Assembly (NCBI GenBank): GCA_913060515.1
Contig: CAJXRZ010000030.1
Coordinates: 1-64,000, forward strand
DNA length: 64,000 nucleotides
Origin: an uncultured Pseudomonadota bacterium
GTDB taxonomy: Bacteria > Myxococcota_A > UBA796 > CAJQPC01
Reading direction: 5' to 3'
In this document: one piece after another, positions 59,117 to 64,000 of the stretch
How positions within the stretch are numbered: position 1 is the first letter of the stretch
Layout: each line of letters opens with the position of its first letter
Position numbers and translations under genes: made by a program
Notes under the pieces: model-generated
What the model saw: only the letters and a program-made list of their open reading frames with translations
The model's database searches: none
Told to the model about the DNA's origin: nothing

Positions 59117-60886
59117 CTACATCGCCGAGGTCGGGTCCACGTAGGTGATGGGGCCGCCTGGACCCAGGTCGATGCCCGTGCTCATCCAGACCAGCAGCAC
59201 CACCGTCCACACCAACCAGAAGATCAGGGTGTAGGGCATCATCATGGACACCAAGGTACCGATTCCCGCCTTGGGCGCGTACTTCTGGACGAAGACCAGA
59301 ATCACCACAAAGTAGGGGTTGAGGGGGGTGATGATGTTGGTGCAGCTGTCACCGACTCGGTAGGCCGCCTGGGTCAGCTCGGGGCTGATGCCCACCGCCA
59401 TGAACATGGGCACGAAGACCGGCGCAAAGAAGGCGTACTTCGCCGATGCTGAGCCGATGAAGAGGTTGCCGACCATGGCCACGACGATGAACATGGCCAT
59501 CAGGGCCTGGGGCGGCAGCGCGATGGTGGACAGGTAGTTTCCGCCCACCACAGCGAGCATCACGCCCAGGTTGGAGTGGTTGAAGAACTCCACGAACTGG
59601 GCCGCGAAGAAGGCCAGCACGATGTAGGGCGCCATGTCCTTCATGGTCGAGCCCATCATCTTGGCCAGGGCGGTGTCCATGCGCTTGGCGCCGGTCTCCG
59701 AGAGCAGGGTCCCCGTCTTCACCCCGAAGCCCAGCCCGCTGGCCAGAAAGACGATGAAGAGGATGGGGACGATGGCGTGCCCCCAACGTGGGCCTTCGCC
59801 CTCGTAGGCATAGAGCGGCGCACCTGGAATGAAGATGAGCGCAGCCGAGGCCAGTAAGGTCACAAAGCCCGCCAGAGCGGCGAACTTCATGCCCGTCTTC
59901 TCCAAGTCCGTGATGACCGCTGCAGCGCGCTCCTCGGCCGTCACCGGCGAGGGCCCGCCTTCGCTGGCGGACTTGGTGGCGAAGCGGGGCTCCACAAACT
60001 TGGCCGTCACGAACCAACCCACCATGGTCAGCAGGAAGGTGCTGAGCACCATGAAGTACCAGTTGGCCGTGGGCAGCACGGTGTAGGTGGGGTCGACAAT
60101 GTTCGCGCCCACCTGGGTGAGCCCCGCGAGCAAGGGGTCCAGGCTGGTGACGACAAGGTTTGCCGAGAACCCAGCAGCAACGCCGGCAAAGACCGCTGCG
60201 ATTCCAACCATCGGACTTCGCCCGACGGATTTATAGAGCAGCGCGGCGATGGGCGGCAGCACCACATACCCGGCATCGGCCGCCATAGAACTCATCACGC
60301 CGATGAACACCATCGCCGGGTTCAGCAGCTTGTCTGGTGTCACCAGAGCCATCGCCTTGAGCATCGCGTCGATGAGCTTGGTCTTCTCGGCCACCCCGAT
60401 GCCCAGCATCGCCACCAGGACCACGCCCAGGGGGTGGAAGTGGGTGAAGTTCTCGACCAGCTTGTCCAAGACCCACTTGAAGCCGTCCCGGTCCAAGAGC
60501 GAGACGGCCACCACCTTCTCGGTGCCCTTCTCCAGCTGCAGCTCCCCCTTCTCCGAGAGCACCGGCTGGCTCACCTGGGCGGAGACCGCGTTCCCATCGG
60601 CGTCCGTAACCAGGACCACCTTGCGGCCGGCGACCTTGGTCTGGATGGCCTGCACCGGCTCACCGGTGCCCGAGTCCACAATGACCTCGGCGACGGGAAC
60701 AGCCACTGGCTTGTCCACGGACCAACCGGCCTTCTCTCCTACATGAGAGAGAACCAGCACAAAGAGGGCTCCTCCAGCAAAGAGCGTGATGGGGTCGGGC
60801 AAGCGGTTGCCGACGCGCTCGATGAGGTCCAGGAAGATGGCGAGTGGGTTTCGCCGTGGTGCTTTTTCAGTGGGGGGAGTGCTCAT
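59117..60886 (-). CDS. abgT: AbgT-family transporter
   Basis: 589 residues from ATG 60886; an ATG at 60925 preceded by GGAG is an alternative. AbgT family proteins import p-aminobenzoyl-glutamate or export sulfa-type compounds using the proton gradient. Motifs: NFTHFHPLGVVLVAMLGIGVAE, ADAGYVVLPPIAALLY, NHSNLGVMLAVVGGNYL and RVGDSCTNIITPLNPYF. It is longer than E. coli AbgT (about 510) because of a charged insert (about residues 60-140) after the first helix. Downstream of it, the S41 peptidase gene starts 34 bases after its stop. Confidence 0.92.
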   Translation of the reverse strand: MSTPPTEKAPRRNPLAIFLDLIERVGNRLPDPITLFAGGALFVLVLSHVGEKAGWSVDKPVAVPVAEVIVDSGTGEPVQAIQTKVAGRKVVLVTDADGNAVSAQVSQPVLSEKGELQLEKGTEKVVAVSLLDRDGFKWVLDKLVENFTHFHPLGVVLVAMLGIGVAEKTKLIDAMLKAMALVTPDKLLNPAMVFIGVMSSMAADAGYVVLPPIAALLYKSVGRSPMVGIAAVFAGVAAGFSANLVVTSLDPLLAGLTQVGANIVDPTYTVLPTANWYFMVLSTFLLTMVGWFVTAKFVEPRFATKSASEGGPSPVTAEERAAAVITDLEKTGMKFAALAGFVTLLASAALIFIPGAPLYAYEGEGPRWGHAIVPILFIVFLASGLGFGVKTGTLLSETGAKRMDTALAKMMGSTMKDMAPYIVLAFFAAQFVEFFNHSNLGVMLAVVGGNYLSTIALPPQALMAMFIVVAMVGNLFIGSASAKYAFFAPVFVPMFMAVGISPELTQAAYRVGDSCTNIITPLNPYFVVILVFVQKYAPKAGIGTLVSMMMPYTLIFWLVWTVVLLVWMSTGIDLGPGGPITYVDPTSAM

Positions 60887-60967
60887 GGGCGGGAGTGTAC
60901 TGCGTGGGGGGGCCCGCGCATGCAAAGTGATCTCCGAGTGGCACTGGATCCCGCAAGCACTCGGCTG

Positions 60968-60994
60968 TTGACGGGGTCTCTGCCGCTGTATACC
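60968..60994 (+). promoter_or_regulatory. Candidate sigma-70 promoter of the FG-GAP gene
   Basis: TTGACG (60968-60973) and TATACC (60989-60994) with a 15-base spacer, 23 bases before ATG 61018. Confidence 0.45.
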
Positions 60995-61017
60995 CTCAGG
61001 TTACATCCGGACCACGT

Positions 61018-62652
61018 ATGTTCCTGCTTTTCTTGGCCTGTCTGTCCAGCGACGAGGACAGCGCCCCGCCCACAGGCTCCGAGACGGAGACAGAGACGGG
61101 TGACACCACAGTCGACTCGGACAGCGGCGATACGGCGGACAGCGGCGACAGCGGCGACACCGGCGACACCGGAGACACCGGCGAAGTCGAGCCTGAGCGC
61201 AGCTTCACCTGCCAGGCCCCCGAGCTCATCGTGGCCCGGGCCGGGCCCAATCAGGTTCTCGCCAGCGGAACCCTGAGCCTGGACGGCAGCGCATCCAGCG
61301 GCCCGGACGCCCTGAGCTACGCCTGGACCCTGAGCATCGAGAGCGAGAGCGGCAGCAGCACCGAGAGCTTCGAGACCGCCCAGGTGTCCTACGACCTCCC
61401 GGCGGGCTTCCAGTCCCTGGGCGCTCGACTGGTCGTCAGCGGCGGGGGCGACAGCCACAAGGACTTTGTCCTCGTTCATGCGAGCGATGCCCAGGAGGAG
61501 CTGCAGATCGAAGGCCCGGAGCACGCCAGTCTGGGGGAGACGCTCACCTTCACCTCCCCAACAGGAGAGAAGGGCACCCTGATCCAGGCACCCACGGGCA
61601 GCGCGGCCACCGGCACCAGCTTTGTGGCCGACAAGGCCGGAATCTACGCGGTGCGCTTTACTTCGGCCGAGGGCGACAAGTCCATCGCCCGGGTCTACGT
61701 CTCGGCCCCGGTGCTCACGCCCTGGGACTACGCGCCCGTCGGCGAGTACCAACTCAGCGCCACCGGCTTTGAGCACTGGAGCGAAGAGAGCAGCGTGCGG
61801 TGGACCCGAGACTCGAACGGCGAGTACCTGGGCACCGGGGACTGCATCACCATTCAGGCTGAGAGCCCCTGGCACCAGACCTTCAAGGCCGTGATCTCAG
61901 ACGCCGACGGCAAGCTGCTGGACCGCGAGTACCCCGAGTTCGTGTTTGTGGACGGCGGGACCCCAATGCACAACCAAGTCCAGCTGGCCGACCACGGCAG
62001 GGTCATGGACCAGTGGCTGACCAGCGAGGGCTTTGCCGAGCGACGCTCCTCCCCAGTCGAGCTCCGCATCGCAACCCTCCCCTTCACCGACACTTGGGGC
62101 GCCGACCTCTTCAGCTTTCCCCCATCGCTCGCGGCCCCCTTGGAGACCGACTCGGGTCTCGTCTGGCTGCTGGGCTACGGCTCGGAGGGCACCTACATCC
62201 AAGACGCCTCGGGTACCCAGACAAAACTCAGCGCACCTGGGGAGACCCGGGACTACTGGGAGCTGGTGGGCGATCTGAGCGGCGACGGGGTCTCCGAGTT
62301 CACCCTCGCCGGCGACATCTACGACCCCGTGGCCGACACCCACTTGGCCACCCCGATGTTCACCGACAGGGACGGCGACTACATCACCACGGTGTTTCGC
62401 GGTGGCCGAGCGGCGGACTACAACGGCGACGGCCGCGGCGACCTGGCGTGGGTGCATGAGGTCAACATTGGCGGCAACAGCGGCTGCGCGGACTACGAGA
62501 ACCAAGTGGACCTGGTACTGGGCCCCCTCTCCGGCACCGTCGATTTGGACAGCGCCCAGACCACCTTTGGCGGCACCCACTGCAGCGAAACCAAACCGGC
62601 CCTCCAAGTCGGCGATGTGGACCAAGACGGCTACCCCGATCTGGTCTACTGA
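61018..62652 (+). CDS. FG-GAP/PKD-type lipoprotein, ended by an in-frame TGA
   Basis: 544 residues up to the TGA at 62650-62652. Signal MFLLFLAC (Cys8). Then a Ser/Gly/Asp/Thr repeat tether (residues 28-56), two Ig/PKD-like sandwiches (about 65-240) and FG-GAP or Ca-binding repeats (GDLSGDGVSEFTLAGD, ADYNGDGRGDLAWVHE, GDVDQDGYPDLVY). The same frame continues without another stop for 113 codons after the TGA, again with FG-GAP sequence, so the gene has probably suffered a nonsense mutation or is read through. ATG start. Confidence 0.88.
   Translation: MFLLFLACLSSDEDSAPPTGSETETETGDTTVDSDSGDTADSGDSGDTGDTGDTGEVEPERSFTCQAPELIVARAGPNQVLASGTLSLDGSASSGPDALSYAWTLSIESESGSSTESFETAQVSYDLPAGFQSLGARLVVSGGGDSHKDFVLVHASDAQEELQIEGPEHASLGETLTFTSPTGEKGTLIQAPTGSAATGTSFVADKAGIYAVRFTSAEGDKSIARVYVSAPVLTPWDYAPVGEYQLSATGFEHWSEESSVRWTRDSNGEYLGTGDCITIQAESPWHQTFKAVISDADGKLLDREYPEFVFVDGGTPMHNQVQLADHGRVMDQWLTSEGFAERRSSPVELRIATLPFTDTWGADLFSFPPSLAAPLETDSGLVWLLGYGSEGTYIQDASGTQTKLSAPGETRDYWELVGDLSGDGVSEFTLAGDIYDPVADTHLATPMFTDRDGDYITTVFRGGRAADYNGDGRGDLAWVHEVNIGGNSGCADYENQVDLVLGPLSGTVDLDSAQTTFGGTHCSETKPALQVGDVDQDGYPDLVY
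61123..61182 (+). repeat. Ser-Gly-Asp / Thr-Gly-Asp tether repeat
   Basis: A run of 9-base units (agcggcgac and accggcgac forms) encoding SGD and TGD triplets just after the lipid anchor of the FG-GAP protein. A repeat of this kind can vary in length by slippage. Confidence 0.7.
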
Positions 62653-62991
62653 ACGAACCGCTACTACCAGGCTGCAGCCATTGCGCTGGGTGGCGCCAAC
62701 CCTGATTGGTCCAAGCCCCTCTCCATCACGGCCCCGACCGACTCTGTAGGCAGTTGCTTGGATGTGAACGAGAGCGCGCTTCTTATCGGCGGCGGCGGCA
62801 TGCGCTACGGCGTGGCCTGGTCACTGCCGCTGCCCGTGACCGAGGACACGGCACTGCATGTCAGCTCGGCGACCGTGTGGGGTGGAGACGAGGCGCTGTG
62901 GCTCTACGGCGCACAGTTTGGGGACTTGGACGCCGACGGAGAAGACGAGGTCTTTGGTCGGTCGGAATCCGGGAGCTGGTGGGTGGAGTAG
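62653..62991 (+). pseudogene. 3' remainder of the FG-GAP gene after the in-frame TGA
   Basis: Open for 113 codons in the frame of the gene before it, without a start codon of its own near the TGA (first TTG at 62758). It carries the matching next FG-GAP repeat, FGDLDADGEDEVFGR, and ends SWWVE. The join reads PDLVY-stop-TNRYYQ; a single base change (GGA or CGA to TGA) would explain it. Confidence 0.7.
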
Positions 62992-63044
62992 CCAAGTTGG
63001 GGCGCACACAGGGTTAGAGTCGCCGCGTCCCGACATGAGGCCCC

Positions 63045-64000
63045 ATGCTCTCCCTCCTTCTCGCCTGCGCCCCACCCTCCACCGTGCTCCCTCCCGGAGA
63101 CCTTGGCCAGGCCTTGGTCAAGGGCCCCAAGGTGCTCTGGGAGGCCCAAGTGGGCCGCATGACCTGGCGCAGCCGAATGGTCCAGGACGGCGCGGTCTTG
63201 CTGGTGCCCTCCAACGGGGACGAATGGGGCACCGGGCCCGATGCGCGCGATGGACTCTGGGTCTTGGACGGACGAAAAGGGAGCACCGAGCTTCACTTGC
63301 TCGTCCCGGAGACCACGCCAGCCCGGGAGAGGGACGTGAACGGGGTGCTGGTCACCGAAGCGGGATGGACCGTCAGTACGGATCAGAACGGCTTGCTGCA
63401 GTGGAGCCGCCAGGGTGCCTTGAACTGGCATGTCGAGATGGGTGGAGACATCGAGTTCCCCCCCAGCGTTTGGCGCTCCCCGGAGGGCCTGCGGGTCGTG
63501 GGCGCTGTGGAGCGTGCCAGCCAGCTGGTGACCGTCGATCCCGAGACCGGAGAGAGCGCCACCCTGCGCGTCCCCAACGGCTTTGAGAAGGCCTTCTCCC
63601 AGGTCGCGGCCGGGGATCTAAACGGCGATGGGGTACAGGACCTGGTCATCGCCGGACGCCACAGCCACCAACTCATCGCTCTGGACGGCCAGAGTCAGCG
63701 GGCCCTCTGGCAGCACGAGGGCCACATCTACCAGGCCTCTCCACAGATCGTGGACGTGGACGGCGACGGTGCGCCCGAGGTCATCAGCGCCTTTGCCGAC
63801 ACGGTGCTCATCTCTGAGGGCGCCACAGGCAAGCCCAAGCTGGTCTACAAGACCCCGGGCGCGCGCTACGCCACCGTGCACGCCTTCACCTGGTGGCCCC
63901 AGGCCCAGTGCCTGATCATCCCCCGCTCCCGGGTCGACGCCTCGGTGAGCTGCGTGAGCCTGGAGGGGGAGCTGATCTGGTCCCTGCCCATTCTCTCCCA
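63045..64000 (+). CDS. Beta-propeller-like lipoprotein, 3' truncated by window end
   Basis: At least 318 codons from ATG 63045, open to the end of the window. Signal MLSLLLAC (Cys8). FG-GAP/PQQ-like repeats: RDGLWVLDGRKG, VAAGDLNGDGVQDLVIAGR, QIVDVDGDGAPEVISAF, with Ca-binding DxDGDG loops. Probably a surface beta-propeller, related in kind to the gene before it. The preceding gap to the FG-GAP remainder is 53 bases, so both could share a transcript. Confidence 0.85.
   Translation, partial: MLSLLLACAPPSTVLPPGDLGQALVKGPKVLWEAQVGRMTWRSRMVQDGAVLLVPSNGDEWGTGPDARDGLWVLDGRKGSTELHLLVPETTPARERDVNGVLVTEAGWTVSTDQNGLLQWSRQGALNWHVEMGGDIEFPPSVWRSPEGLRVVGAVERASQLVTVDPETGESATLRVPNGFEKAFSQVAAGDLNGDGVQDLVIAGRHSHQLIALDGQSQRALWQHEGHIYQASPQIVDVDGDGAPEVISAFADTVLISEGATGKPKLVYKTPGARYATVHAFTWWPQAQCLIIPRSRVDASVSCVSLEGELIWSLPILS

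Noticed and set aside
62650-62680. Selenocysteine insertion at the in-frame TGA
   Set aside because: The palindrome GGCTGCAGCC downstream has no apical loop of the bacterial SECIS kind, and FG-GAP proteins have no known Sec position.
1-64000. CRISPR arrays, IS elements, prophage, integrases, rRNA
   Set aside because: No direct repeats with spacers, transposase or phage motifs, or rRNA-like stretches were seen on either strand.

Overview
The window is high-GC, densely packed bacterial DNA, best read as a chromosomal segment of a myxobacterium (Myxococcota), probably from a lineage far from Myxococcus itself. The evidence is a MYXO-CTERM-type sorting tail on the phosphoesterase at 41217-42968, a CdnL/CarD-type RNA polymerase regulator (11066), a metallo-mystery pair (MbnP/MbnH) operon, a myxobacterial-type LexA box before alkB, and many lipoproteins and outer-membrane barrels. 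I see no insertion sequence, prophage, CRISPR array or integrase, and no gene-free stretch over 300 bases.

Layout. 1-5516: the end of a coiled-coil gene, then a minus-strand set of an FHA-containing ABC transporter, an exported protein and two lipoproteins. 5679-10973: a small acidic protein, a 1016-residue Ig-repeat protein with a C-terminal barrel, a lipoprotein cyclophilin and a small lipoprotein. 11066-16363: housekeeping genes (cdnL, cysS, methyltransferase, rph, rdgB). 16422-19377: heme lipoproteins (cytochrome P460 and c-type) and barrels. 19429-25297: late cobalamin genes cobS and cobU, divergent from a bluB-cobT fusion that is stop/start-coupled to two DUF3089 hydrolases and a GH114-like protein. 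25301-28232: a coupled MbnP-MbnH-barrel operon. 28317-34053: a 7TM receptor cyclase, hydrolase, thioesterase, tRNA-Pro(UGG), and a TetR gene divergent from a membrane protein. 34102-35987: an RNA-repair pair (HD-Pnk plus RNA ligase). 36222-41200: membrane protein, diheme lipoprotein, SLC13-type transporter with a winged-helix regulator, and a divergent SulP transporter. 41217-44750: MYXO-CTERM phosphoesterase, exported agmatine deiminase-like enzyme and AlkB. 44821-49864: two CotH-kinase-type lipoproteins around a beta-helix protein, plus a lamin-tail protein. 49878-57130: DUF2461, TatD, Stf0-type sulfotransferase, beta-helix protein, PlsC acyltransferase, lipoprotein and GST. 57140-60886: barrel-like protein, S41 peptidase and AbgT transporter. 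61018-64000: an FG-GAP lipoprotein broken by an in-frame TGA, and a beta-propeller-like lipoprotein cut by the window end.

The most distinctive window-wide signal is a class of extremely short export signals (for example MILLLLAC, MIWFLLAC, MLSLLLAC) with no basic residue before the hydrophobic stretch. They often start at a GTGA or ATGA overlap with the preceding stop codon. Other points for a second look are the HD-Pnk/ligase pair, the three-gene MbnP/MbnH operon, the BluB-CobT fusion, the LexA box at alkB, a tandem TGACA-N5-TGTCA dyad before the GST gene, and the interrupted FG-GAP gene.
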